DNA from: Aldehydirespirator sp965116865
GTDB taxonomy: Bacteria; Actinomycetota; Acidimicrobiia; Acidimicrobiales; Aldehydirespiratoraceae
Assembly (NCBI GenBank): GCA_965116865.1
Contig: OZ220727.1
Coordinates: 2,108,001-2,172,000, forward strand
Length of the DNA: 64,000 bases
Direction of reading: 5' to 3'
Shown: one piece after another, positions 40,501 to 48,331 of the stretch
Layout of the letters: every line of letters starts with the position of its first letter
How positions within the stretch are numbered: position 1 is the stretch's first letter
Position numbers and translations under genes: made by a program
The notes under the pieces: model-generated
The model's database searches: none
Seen by the model: the letters and a program-made list of their open reading frames with translations, nothing else
What the model was told of the DNA's origin: nothing

Positions 40501-41137
40501 GCCCCTAATCCGACTCGCCGCCACCCATGGCGGCAACGGTGACGCCTGGATACGCGTGTCTGACCTCATCTCTCGGATGCACGATCGATCGAGAGACGAC
40601 GAGACTCTCTCTCAATCACACAGCGCTCTCGAGTCATTTCTCGCCAGCCTCCGCCGATGGATGCTCAGCAATCCACCGGACCCATCAGCGGTCAGGCAGG
40701 CTGTCGACGACATTGTCTCCTACCTACGGGTTCCGACGATCCAATCGACGTTCCCCGTCCATAGACAGCGGGACTTTCTTGAGCAGACGGTCGACGCGCT
40801 CAAAGCCAGACTCGAAGATGTGATTGACGGCGACAGCAGCTGGGACGACTTGTGCGATCGAGCCGAAGGCCGAGGGGCCGTACCGCTCATGACGATCCAC
40901 AAGAGCAAAGGCCTCGAGTACCACACCGTCATCTTCCTCGGACTCGATGACGATCAGTGGTGGTCCTTCAGCAGAGATACAACTGAAGCGGTCCGGACGT
41001 TCTTCGTCGGCCTGTCGCGAGCGGAACAACGGACGATCTTCACATACTGCGCAGCACGCGGTGGCCGCCAGAACATCAGATCGCTCTATGACTTCCTCGC
41101 CGCGGCCGGTGTGGCTGACATGCACCCACAACCGTGA
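40501..41137 (+). pseudogene. UvrD/Rep-type helicase, C-terminal fragment
   Basis: The frame has no start of its own after the ISL3 terminus. It contains GAVPLMTIHKSKGLEYHTVIFLGLDDDQWW (helicase motif V of the UvrD/RecB superfamily) and FFVGLSRAEQRTIFTYCA (motif VI, V-LSRA-). TGA at 41135 ends it. The N-terminal ATPase core is missing, so it is inactive. Such helicases occur in defence systems beside nucleases, and a vsr gene starts 84 bp downstream, so it may be part of a destroyed defence operon. Confidence 0.85.
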
Positions 41138-41221
41138 AATCACCCCCGCGGAGTGCCGCGCTCAAGGTGAACTGCCTCTCTGGCTCTATGGCTCGATCTG
41201 TCCGGGCCGGAGCCACCCGCT

Positions 41222-41698
41222 ATGGTCCTGAGGGTGGCCGGGGGCTCTAGGAGCGGGTCTTGGGCTTCGTCGCCTGCCAACCGCAAGTCGATGCAGGGCA
41301 ACCGGAGCCGCGATACCAAACCCGAGTTGGCTGTGCGCTCGGCGGTACATCGACGAGGCATCCGCTTCAGGGTCTCAACCCGCCCCCAGCCGGAGCTGCC
41401 CCGCACCGCCGACCTCGTGCTGCGCAAGAGCCGAGTCGCGGTGTTCGTTGATGGCTGCTTCTGGCACGGATGCCCCGACCACGGCACCCAGCCCGCCACC
41501 AACCGCGAATACTGGTCAGACAAGATCGCCCGCAACGTCGAGAGGGACGTCGAGACCACGGACTACCTTCAGCAAGCCGGATGGACGGTGCTGCGGTTCT
41601 GGGAGCACGAGGACCCTGAATCTGCGGCCGACCGAATACAGGAATCGGTCGTTGAGGCGATCCGGAGAGGAGGCGACAGCAGGCGACGCGACCCGTGA
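41222..41698 (+). CDS. vsr: Very-short-patch repair endonuclease
   Basis: It nicks beside T:G mismatches formed by deamination of 5-methylcytosine, protecting DNA modified by a cytosine-C5 methylase. The ~158-residue product (ATG 41222; GTG 41234 possible) has SWASSPANRKSMQGNRSRDTKPELAVRSAVHRRGIRFRV, the catalytic ADLVLRKSRVAVFVDGCFWHGCP (Asp and the conserved FVDGCFWHGC with zinc Cys/His) and YWSDKIARNVERD, with LRFWEHE near the end. All family landmarks are present. It is convergent with the restriction-modification genes at 41736-44018, exactly the context in which Vsr is expected. Confidence 0.95.
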   Translation: MVLRVAGGSRSGSWASSPANRKSMQGNRSRDTKPELAVRSAVHRRGIRFRVSTRPQPELPRTADLVLRKSRVAVFVDGCFWHGCPDHGTQPATNREYWSDKIARNVERDVETTDYLQQAGWTVLRFWEHEDPESAADRIQESVVEAIRRGGDSRRRDP

Positions 41699-41735
41699 GA
41701 TGTCGGCGACAGCCTCGCCGTGGTCACGCTCAGTG

Positions 41736-42905
41736 CTAGGCCTCACGCTTGAGCAGGTCGTAGAGGGAATCGACCCACGTGTCGTCGATTCGCTGGATGG
41801 CGCCGATCTTTGTGTTGTCTTTGGTCCACGGTGTGAGATCGCGTGCCCACTTGAACTTGAACGTCCATCTCTTGGTGACCGGGAACATGCACGCTGCGAC
41901 GATGTCGAAGGCGTCGTAGGCGTACTTCCTTCCTGCACCCGAATCGCGTGTCTTCTGGGTCTCGACTTTGGCGTCGCCGTCTTTGTAGGTCTCGCTGAGA
42001 GCGTTCTTGCACTCGACTGTTAGTTCGCGTCCGTCGTCGAGCCAGACCCGGAAGTCGGGCATGCCATCCTGATCGATCGCCTCGTAGCTGGCGACGCAAG
42101 GACCGTCGTTGAGGAGGTTGCCCAAGTGGTGTTCTGCAACGCTCCCCCGCACCGCGACGCCGAGGCGGGAGTTCGACTCGATGATGTCGAGGATGGTGGC
42201 TGCGCTGACGCCGTAGAGAGTCTCAAGGTCGTGGCGACCGATCCTGCCGTCAACGAAGTGTTCAGCGAGGCTGAGGCGCAGACCCGTGTCAAAGCCTAGG
42301 CTTGTTGCGAGTGCCTCGAAGCGAGCGTAGTCGAGCAAGCGGTCAGGACGGAAGCCGACCATGGACTCGATGCCGTCCCAGCCCTCGCCCTGGGCCGTGC
42401 GCGGTCTTGACTTCTCCCTAGCCCACCAGGCCCAGCCCGTGGCCCTCACCGCTTCGGCGTTCGTATCCCGGTAGTAGCCCGAGATTCCCATCGGGAGATG
42501 CGCGTAAACGAGCGGATCCAGACCGACGATGATGCCCGTCTCAGGGTCAACGACGAGTATGAGAGTGACGTCGACTCCGGCGGGATCGTGGCCGACCGGG
42601 TTCGGTTCGAGGCGAACTCGTTCTGGGTCGCCGTATCGGATCTGGAAGCGGTGCTCTGTGGCTGGCCGGTTTCGGGTGGCTCGTCTCGTCGTGGTGAACG
42701 GGTAGACGAGAAGGCCATACCGGTGGTTGTCCCCGTCCTCGGCGCCGATGAGGATCGGCGCCAGCTTCTTGGCCGGGAAGGAGCATGAGACCACTCGTCC
42801 GCCCCCGTCCCCGATGCCTCTGAGCAGCAGGTCTACGACGGAGGTGCGGGACGCGGAGATGCGGTACAGCTTGGGGATGTAGCTGCGGCCGGCCAGATCC
42901 GCCAC
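41736..42905 (-). CDS. Putative type II restriction endonuclease
   Basis: A 389-residue product from GTG 42905, 24 bp after the dcm-type gene on the same strand. Its C-terminal half has DGMPDFRVWLDDGRELTVECKNALSETY, which fits the PD-(D/E)xK nuclease core (PDF...ExK as ECK). Before it lies a helical region (GRIGRHDLETLYGVSAATILDIIESNSRLG) that may bind DNA. The N-terminal half (KKLAPILIGAEDGDNHRYGLLVYPF ... YGDPERVR) is unlike common families. Gene order with a C5-methylase and Vsr strongly supports a cognate restriction enzyme; the recognition sequence cannot be predicted here. Confidence 0.8.
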   Translation of the reverse strand: MADLAGRSYIPKLYRISASRTSVVDLLLRGIGDGGGRVVSCSFPAKKLAPILIGAEDGDNHRYGLLVYPFTTTRRATRNRPATEHRFQIRYGDPERVRLEPNPVGHDPAGVDVTLILVVDPETGIIVGLDPLVYAHLPMGISGYYRDTNAEAVRATGWAWWAREKSRPRTAQGEGWDGIESMVGFRPDRLLDYARFEALATSLGFDTGLRLSLAEHFVDGRIGRHDLETLYGVSAATILDIIESNSRLGVAVRGSVAEHHLGNLLNDGPCVASYEAIDQDGMPDFRVWLDDGRELTVECKNALSETYKDGDAKVETQKTRDSGAGRKYAYDAFDIVAACMFPVTKRWTFKFKWARDLTPWTKDNTKIGAIQRIDDTWVDSLYDLLKREA

Positions 42906-42929
42906 GGCCCGCTCCTCAGTTCGGCCGCG

Positions 42930-44018
42930 TCAGCACGCGGCCGCTATGGCTCGAGCGACTTGCTCAGCGAACAGGGGCGGCACCGAGTTCCCGACCTGAG
43001 CCTGCACTGATGCTCGCTTGCCCACGAACGCGAAGTCGTCCGGGAACGTGAAGAGCCTCCGAAGTTCAGGGACGCGCAGGCGGCGGTTGTCCCAGTGGAA
43101 CGGACCGACGTTGGGCCCGGGCTGGGCCTGGATCGTCGGTGACGGCCGGCCGGGATCGAGCTTCAACAGGAACGACCAGTACCGGGACCGCCACTCGAAG
43201 ATCGGCTCGGGGTGGCTGCGCTTGTCGGTGAAGAAGAGGTAGTTGTCGCCAGGCGGGATCTCGGGCAGCAGGTGGCCCCAGCGCCCCCGCACAACCTCCT
43301 CGGGCTCGGGTTCAGTGATCAGCCCTGCGAGCGCCTCGCCGGCGGTGACGTGGGGCAGCGGCCCACCGGTCGTAGTTCTTCGTTCCCACGGTCCGTGATG
43401 AGTCGGATCCGGCAGATCAGGCAGTGTGTCTTGCTTGCGGCAGCCTACGACGCACAACCGGGGCCGGGCCTGGGGCACCCCGTAGTCGGCCGCGTTGAGC
43501 ACCTGCCACTTGGAGAGGTATCCGGCAGCTTCGATCTCTGCCAGCAGGCGAGTGAACGCCGGCCTGCTCGCCTTGTTGTTGAAGGTCAGCGCGTAAACGT
43601 TCTCAAGGATGAAGTACCGGGGCCTCGCCTCGGCAAGCACACGGGTATAGGCCTGAAGCAGACTCGCTGCGGGGTCGGCGCCGTCACGCTTCCAATCGAG
43701 CCAGAAGCCCGACTTGGAGAACGCCACGCACGGTGGCCCGCCCACGAGCAGGTCGGGCCTCTCCCGGCTCGACAGGCCTGCCGCCCGGAGGATGTCTCGC
43801 GTGGTCAGGCCCTCACTGGTGCCGGTGGCGAGCGGGTGGAGGTCGTCCCGAACCACCTCTCGTAGACCTGGGAAGTGGGTCGGGGCGTTCTTCTCCATGG
43901 TGTCGGAGGCATCGTCGTCCCATTCCACCGCAGCCAGGATCGCGAACCCTGCCGACTCGACCCCCAAGTCGAGACCACCGGCGCCCGAGAACAGCGAGAT
44001 CGCGGAGCCAACCGTCAC
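42930..44018 (-). CDS. dcm: DNA (cytosine-5-)-methyltransferase
   Basis: Start GTG at 44018 (VTVGSAISLFSG); a longer in-frame stretch upstream to 44402 has no protein-like content. The 362-residue enzyme has motif I ISLFSGAGGLDLGVESAGF, motif IV LVGGPPCVAFSKSGF with the catalytic Cys, motif VI YFILENVYAL, motif VIII QARPRLCVVGCR and motifs IX-X RLFTFPDDFAF...QVGNSVPPLFAEQVARAIA. All required motifs are intact. It modifies the host site for the partner nuclease that follows, 24 bp downstream. Together with the convergent vsr gene it makes a complete modification/repair set. Confidence 0.95.
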   Translation of the reverse strand: MTVGSAISLFSGAGGLDLGVESAGFAILAAVEWDDDASDTMEKNAPTHFPGLREVVRDDLHPLATGTSEGLTTRDILRAAGLSSRERPDLLVGGPPCVAFSKSGFWLDWKRDGADPAASLLQAYTRVLAEARPRYFILENVYALTFNNKASRPAFTRLLAEIEAAGYLSKWQVLNAADYGVPQARPRLCVVGCRKQDTLPDLPDPTHHGPWERRTTTGGPLPHVTAGEALAGLITEPEPEEVVRGRWGHLLPEIPPGDNYLFFTDKRSHPEPIFEWRSRYWSFLLKLDPGRPSPTIQAQPGPNVGPFHWDNRRLRVPELRRLFTFPDDFAFVGKRASVQAQVGNSVPPLFAEQVARAIAAAC

Positions 44019-44447
44019 ACCCTCAGTTTGCACGCTGCGGTCGCCCTGGACGCGCACCCTCTGCCCATCCCCAAGACGCAACTGCACGCCTCGCGCCCGC
44101 CGACCGATTCCAACAGGATCCACGCCAAGAAGCACACAGCAGGGGTGTGACAGACGGGTCGCCGTCTTTCTCAATGCCGCGCCGCGGAGTCGTCTCCAGG
44201 TAGGCGACGCGATGATCCCTGACGGCTTCGCCGCCTGCCGCGAGACGCGCCTACTGCTTGCGGCGTGTCGCCGGGTGCGAGGAGGCCCACGACCTTCCAA
44301 CATGCCGAGCGACGCTGCTGTGGTGGCGCTGCGCCAAGCGGGGTAGTGGGACAACCCGAGAGCTTGGCGGCCACTGGGTGACGATCCGGACAACTTGAGC
44401 ATCGTCGCTAACCAGCAGAGCGATCCGGTTGCGGCGCCTGCCGAAAC
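44019..44447. other. Gap upstream of dcm
   Basis: Open frames exist but no recognisable gene or RBS. It should hold the promoter for the restriction-modification operon. I see no control (C) protein gene or C-box. Confidence 0.4.
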
Positions 44448-44450
44448 TTA

Positions 44451-44508
44451 GAGGCCGCGCGGATTGACCATCCACGGGTCGTCTGGTTGTCCCGACTGGA
44501 ATGTCGGG
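44451..44508 (+). mobile_element. IS5 left-end fragment
   Basis: Fifty-eight bases starting GAGGCCGCGCGGATTGACCA, preceded by TTA (44448-44450), repeat the left end of the IS5 at 27122 almost exactly. The ISL3 element at 44511 begins where homology stops; the rest of this IS5 copy is gone. Confidence 0.88.
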
Positions 44509-44510
44509 GA

Positions 44511-45862
44511 GCCTTCGCGAGAACGTGGGGAGGCGGGGTGGTTGAGGGTCCCTGGGTAGGGGTCGGGGCCCTGCTGGGATCGGTGATTGTCACAACACTG
44601 ATCCAGGAGGGCCTCGATGGCTTCTGATGTTGTGCGGGTGCGGCTGCACCTGCGTGAGACACGCGTGCTGAGAGTGCAGGTCGACACGCCGAGCGAGCTG
44701 GTTGTGGAGGTCGAGTCGACGGTGAGGCGGCCGCGGTGCCCGGCGTGCGGGTTCTGTTGCGCACGGGTGCATGGCACCCGCCGACGCGACATTCGCGACC
44801 TTGGGGTGTCGGGGCGCCGCATGACGCTGGTGTGGCGCCGGCGACGGTTCTGCTGCGGGGGCTGCGAGCACCGCTGGCTCGAGGACCGCCCCGAGTTCGG
44901 CGGTTGTGTGGCACGGCGTCTGGCCCGGCGGCTGGTCAGCGACGCCGAGGTGATGACGGTGGCGGCGGTGGCGCGCCGCCACGCGCTGGGGTGGCATCTG
45001 GTGATGGCGCTGGTGAGGGCCTGGGCGGGGCTCGTCACGGAGCATCGCCGCACCCGGCGCTGGCGGGTGCTGTTGGTCGATGAGACCTCGATGCGCAAGC
45101 GCCACCGCTATGTGACGGTGATCGTCAACGGCGACACCGGCGGCGCCCTGGCGATGGTCGAGCACCGCAGCAGTGCTGCGCTCACAGCGTTCTTGATGCA
45201 ACAGCCACACAAGTGGCGCAGAGGAGTCAAGGTCGTCGTCACCGACGGCTCCCGCGCCTACAAGGCGTCGGTGGAGGCCTGCCTGCCGGGCGCGCGCCAT
45301 GTGCTTGACCGCTTCCATGTCATCAGGTGGTTCGCGGCGGGGCTCACCGCGGTGCGCCGAGACATCCAGCGCCGCGAGCCCCACGGCGTCACCCCGGCCT
45401 TCGATCCCGAGGTGTTCGGTGCCCGGTTCTTGCTGATGCGCAGAGACGACCAGCTCAATGACACAGACCGGGCCCGCCTCGACGCCCTCCTGGGCGCCCA
45501 CCCCCGCCTCAAAGCCGGCTGGCAGGCCCTACAGGAACTCCACGGCCTCTACCTCGCAGACGACCACCACGGCGCCCTCGAAACGCTCGGGCGGTTCTGC
45601 GACCTCTACGAAACCGGACAGCTGCCCGAGTTCCACAACATCGTCGACACCATCATCGCCCGCTCCGACGAGATCTTGGCCCAACACCACACCGACCGGG
45701 CCTCCAACGCACGCATCGAGGGCACCAACAACCTGCTCCAAGTACTGCGACGCACCGCACACGGCTTCACCAACCCCGCCAACTTCGAAGCCCGAGGCCT
45801 GCTGACAACGTGACCAGCCCACCAGTGCCAGCAACCCCTCATCCCACGTTTACGCGAAGGGC
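44511..45862 (+). mobile_element. Intact ISL3-family element (first type)
   Basis: The ends are inverted repeats GCCTTCGCGAGAACGTGGG and GCCCTTCGCGTAAACGTGGG. It contains one complete transposase gene. It is nested in an IS5 fragment on the left and stops only 16 bp before the start codon of the TIR-SLOG gene. No target duplication is detectable, because the left flank is IS5 and the right is unrelated, suggesting deletion or recombination after insertion. Confidence 0.9.
44617..45813 (+). CDS. ISL3-family transposase
   Basis: A complete 398-residue transposase starting MASDVVRVRLHLRETRVLRV after GATCCAGGAGGGCCTCG. An N-terminal zinc ribbon is present (RCPACGFCCARVHG ... FCCGGCEHRW), with the catalytic DDE domain: VLLVDETSMRKRHRY with Asp, VVVTDGSRAYKASVEACLPGARHVLDRFHVIRW with the second Asp, and RIEGTNNLLQVLRRTAHG for the Glu helix. 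No frameshift is visible. It is the likely active source for the decayed copies at 118-1457 and 28180-28780. Confidence 0.95.
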   Translation: MASDVVRVRLHLRETRVLRVQVDTPSELVVEVESTVRRPRCPACGFCCARVHGTRRRDIRDLGVSGRRMTLVWRRRRFCCGGCEHRWLEDRPEFGGCVARRLARRLVSDAEVMTVAAVARRHALGWHLVMALVRAWAGLVTEHRRTRRWRVLLVDETSMRKRHRYVTVIVNGDTGGALAMVEHRSSAALTAFLMQQPHKWRRGVKVVVTDGSRAYKASVEACLPGARHVLDRFHVIRWFAAGLTAVRRDIQRREPHGVTPAFDPEVFGARFLLMRRDDQLNDTDRARLDALLGAHPRLKAGWQALQELHGLYLADDHHGALETLGRFCDLYETGQLPEFHNIVDTIIARSDEILAQHHTDRASNARIEGTNNLLQVLRRTAHGFTNPANFEARGLLTT

Positions 45863-45878
45863 GCTACAGTTGCCATTG

Positions 45879-47684
45879 ATGTCAGCACCCTACGTCGTCG
45901 TGGTGATTCACCAGGGTCTAGGCGACTTCGCCTCTGACGTGCGCCAAGCTCTGCAAGAAGCGACGCGTGAGATTCTGTTGCAGCCGGATCTGCTTGAGTT
46001 CCGCGACGGGCTCGTCGACATCGATCCTGATGCCAGCGCCGCTGTCGTGTACCTCTGCAGCCAGGTGGGAGGCTCAGACGACAACATCGACGCGGCTCTG
46101 GCAGAAGCTCTGAACCGACAAATCCCCGTCATGCCCTTGGTGCGTACTTCGGGGCGACAAGGAGTGCTTGACGAGTTGTCTCCTTCGATTCGACGCCTCA
46201 ACGCGGCTGACTGGGAAGGTCAACGCGGTCAATCGCTGGCGACGCTGCTCGGAATGCTCGGGCTTGTCGAGCACGAACGTAAGGTCTTCATCTCATATCG
46301 TCGGAGCGAGTCGACGCCGCTGGCGACACAGCTTCACACTGAGTTGGCGCGCGGCCGGTTCGATGTCTTCTTGGATCGATACTCTGTTGCGCCCGGTGAG
46401 GACTTCCAGCGAAGACTCAACCAGGATCTTGAAGATACTGCGTTCATGCTCCTGATCGAGAGTCCTAAACTTCGCGAGTCCCGTTGGGTTCAACATGAGA
46501 TCACCTACGCGCACAGCCACAGGATCGGGGTTCTTGCCTTGACCACACCAGATGTTGCGGACGGCGACCTGGTCCTTTCGATCGACGAGGCATTCCGGAT
46601 GAGGCTCAACCCTGAGGACGTGACCGATGAAGGGGAGCTGACAGAAGAGCGGCTCCGACATGTAGTCCTTCGTATTGAACTAGCACATGCCCGCGCCCTT
46701 CGCCGACGACGAGAACAGTTGCTTGGCAGCGTCAGGGACAAACTGTTTCAGGGCGGCTACGACTGTGAGCCAATCAATGACTGGGCGGTTCTTGCGACTC
46801 GGCCAAGCCGGGAGCCGTCTGTGTTCCTAGTGACGCCGCGTCGCCCCCGGCCGGAGGATTTGTTCGACCTGCACCGTCTCCACAACAAGGCGGCGTCGAA
46901 TTCCAGTAACGGGATGTCAGGAGTACTAGTGCATGACGTCAAGCATGTGGGCGTTAAAGAGCGCGAAGTGCTGGCGTGGGTGGCTGAGTCCTGGTCCTAT
47001 GAATCCCTGCTACTTCACGAGTGGGTCCTCTCGGATGCCGCGGCTGCGGGGGGGGGGGGTGACATGACCTCGCTTGCGAATCGTCATGTCCTCCTCTCAG
47101 CCAGCTTCCCCTCCGGCGAGCGGGCTGTGGATGTGCGGCCGTTCGACGCAGCAGCCATAGCAGACGCGGTGACGGCTGTGGTGCGAGCGGTGCTTGTGAG
47201 CGGCGGGAAGCTGCTTTTTGGAGGACATCCGACCATTACCCCTCTCGTACTCCTTATCGGCACTGAACTCGGAGTGCGGCACGCGGTCGACATCTTTCAG
47301 TCCGAGTGGTTCAGGGAGGACGTGACCGACGAGACTGTTGCATTGATCGAGTCTGGGGTTGGCACAGTTCATTGGACCCCGAGGCTGCCCACGCGGGAGG
47401 CGAGCCTCGGACTAATGCGTGAGCGCATGCTCAGCTTCACTCGACCGGCCGGGGCAGTGTTCATCGGAGGCATGTCGGGCATACACGAGGAGTACGCCGA
47501 ATTCGGCAGAGTGTGTCCGGCAGTCCCAAGGCTCCCGCTCTTCGGCCCAGGTGGTGCCGCCGCGCAACTGTTGATCGACAAGGAGGGCATGTCCGACGCC
47601 CTGTCGGAGCACCTCCGCTCACGGCACTACCCCTTCGTGGCATCGCAGATCGTCACTTCGCTCGTAGCGGGAGCATCCAAGTAG
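45879..47684 (+). CDS. TIR-SLOG defence-type protein with a 12-G tract
   Basis: ATG 45879 gives a 601-residue protein. Residues ~1-125 form a Rossmann-like module (VVVVIHQGLGDFASDVRQAL ... AAVVYLCSQVGGSDDN ... IPVMPLV). Residues ~135-255 are a TIR domain: RKVFISYRRSE, FDVFLDRYSVAPGEDF, and SRWVQHEITYAH with the candidate catalytic Glu at residue 207. TIR enzymes of this kind usually cleave NAD+. Residues ~290-330 look like a helical linker. The C-terminal ~190 residues match a SLOG nucleotide-sensing fold (GGKLLFGGHPTITPLVLLIG, AVFIGGMSGIHEEYAEF, LPLFGPGGAAAQLLI), in the style of the TIR-associated TPALS family; I judge this by motif, not a search. A run of 12 G encodes the Gly stretch at residues ~390-393. 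The native upstream region is gone: an ISL3 end lies 16 bp before the start. Confidence 0.82.
   Translation: MSAPYVVVVIHQGLGDFASDVRQALQEATREILLQPDLLEFRDGLVDIDPDASAAVVYLCSQVGGSDDNIDAALAEALNRQIPVMPLVRTSGRQGVLDELSPSIRRLNAADWEGQRGQSLATLLGMLGLVEHERKVFISYRRSESTPLATQLHTELARGRFDVFLDRYSVAPGEDFQRRLNQDLEDTAFMLLIESPKLRESRWVQHEITYAHSHRIGVLALTTPDVADGDLVLSIDEAFRMRLNPEDVTDEGELTEERLRHVVLRIELAHARALRRRREQLLGSVRDKLFQGGYDCEPINDWAVLATRPSREPSVFLVTPRRPRPEDLFDLHRLHNKAASNSSNGMSGVLVHDVKHVGVKEREVLAWVAESWSYESLLLHEWVLSDAAAAGGGGDMTSLANRHVLLSASFPSGERAVDVRPFDAAAIADAVTAVVRAVLVSGGKLLFGGHPTITPLVLLIGTELGVRHAVDIFQSEWFREDVTDETVALIESGVGTVHWTPRLPTREASLGLMRERMLSFTRPAGAVFIGGMSGIHEEYAEFGRVCPAVPRLPLFGPGGAAAQLLIDKEGMSDALSEHLRSRHYPFVASQIVTSLVAGASK
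47048..47059 (+). repeat. Homopolymer of 12 G inside the TIR-SLOG gene
   Basis: GCTGC is followed by twelve consecutive G and then TGAC. Slippage by one base would shift the frame between the TIR half and the SLOG half. No other homopolymer this long was noticed in the window. Confidence 0.93.
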
Positions 47685-48020
47685 CAGAACAGTTCAACAT
47701 TCTCGAACCTGGTGGGCCCCACTGGTGAGACGCAACGGCTCCGTCTCAGAGTTGGCGAGGAGGCAAGGCTGCCAGATGCTGCATGTCGTGCTGCGGACTC
47801 AAGCGAGGGATGGAGCAGCCCCTGCGGCGCTTAGCTGACGGCATGCTGGAGCGCGCCCGTGTAGCACAGCTACCGGAGCCAGTGTCGCCCAGCTACCGGA
47901 ACCGCGTCCGAGAAGTGGAACACACCTACCGGAGCCAACGCGTCAAGCATGTACCGGGACAGTACACACCGTTTCCGGGACCGCATATTAGAAAATCCAT
48001 TAGAAGATCGCCCTGGACGC
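47685..48020. other. Gap with a cluster of short direct repeats
   Basis: No gene. Around 47865-47975 the motif TACCGGAGCC and close variants occur five times (AGCTACCGGAGCC, AGCTACCGGAACC, CCTACCGGAGCC, TGTACCGGGAC, TTTCCGGGACC) at uneven spacing of roughly 20-37 bp. Such clusters resemble the multiple terminal repeats of IS21-type elements, but no IstA/IstB gene is present. Confidence 0.45.
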
Positions 48021-48023
48021 GGT

Positions 48024-48062
48024 GAAGCCCAGACCAATGCACATGCTCTGGCCTGGGCTTTT
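48024..48062 (+). terminator. Hairpin with T-run
   Basis: AAGCCCAG (48026) can pair with CTGGGCTT (48051), followed by TTGTT. For the plus strand this is a plausible intrinsic terminator, possibly ending readthrough from the TIR-SLOG side. On the minus strand, after the tRNA, the T-run is too short. Confidence 0.45.
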
Positions 48063-48067
48063 GTTGG

Positions 48068-48141
<74 letters not shown>

Positions 48142-48331
48142 GAGCGACTCTACCGGGGCGGCCGCCTGCGTGCAACATTCGCAAGCCATCGCTCATCACA
48201 ACATCAAGGGGAGGCCCGTCCCGGGAGCGGCGACAGGCACTAGCCGGCCGGGCACCAACCGCCGCTGGTGGCGGGCGCCTGCTCCTCGATCGGCCAGGAC
48301 CGTGGCCGTGCCGTGCAGCGCGGGCTCGGCG

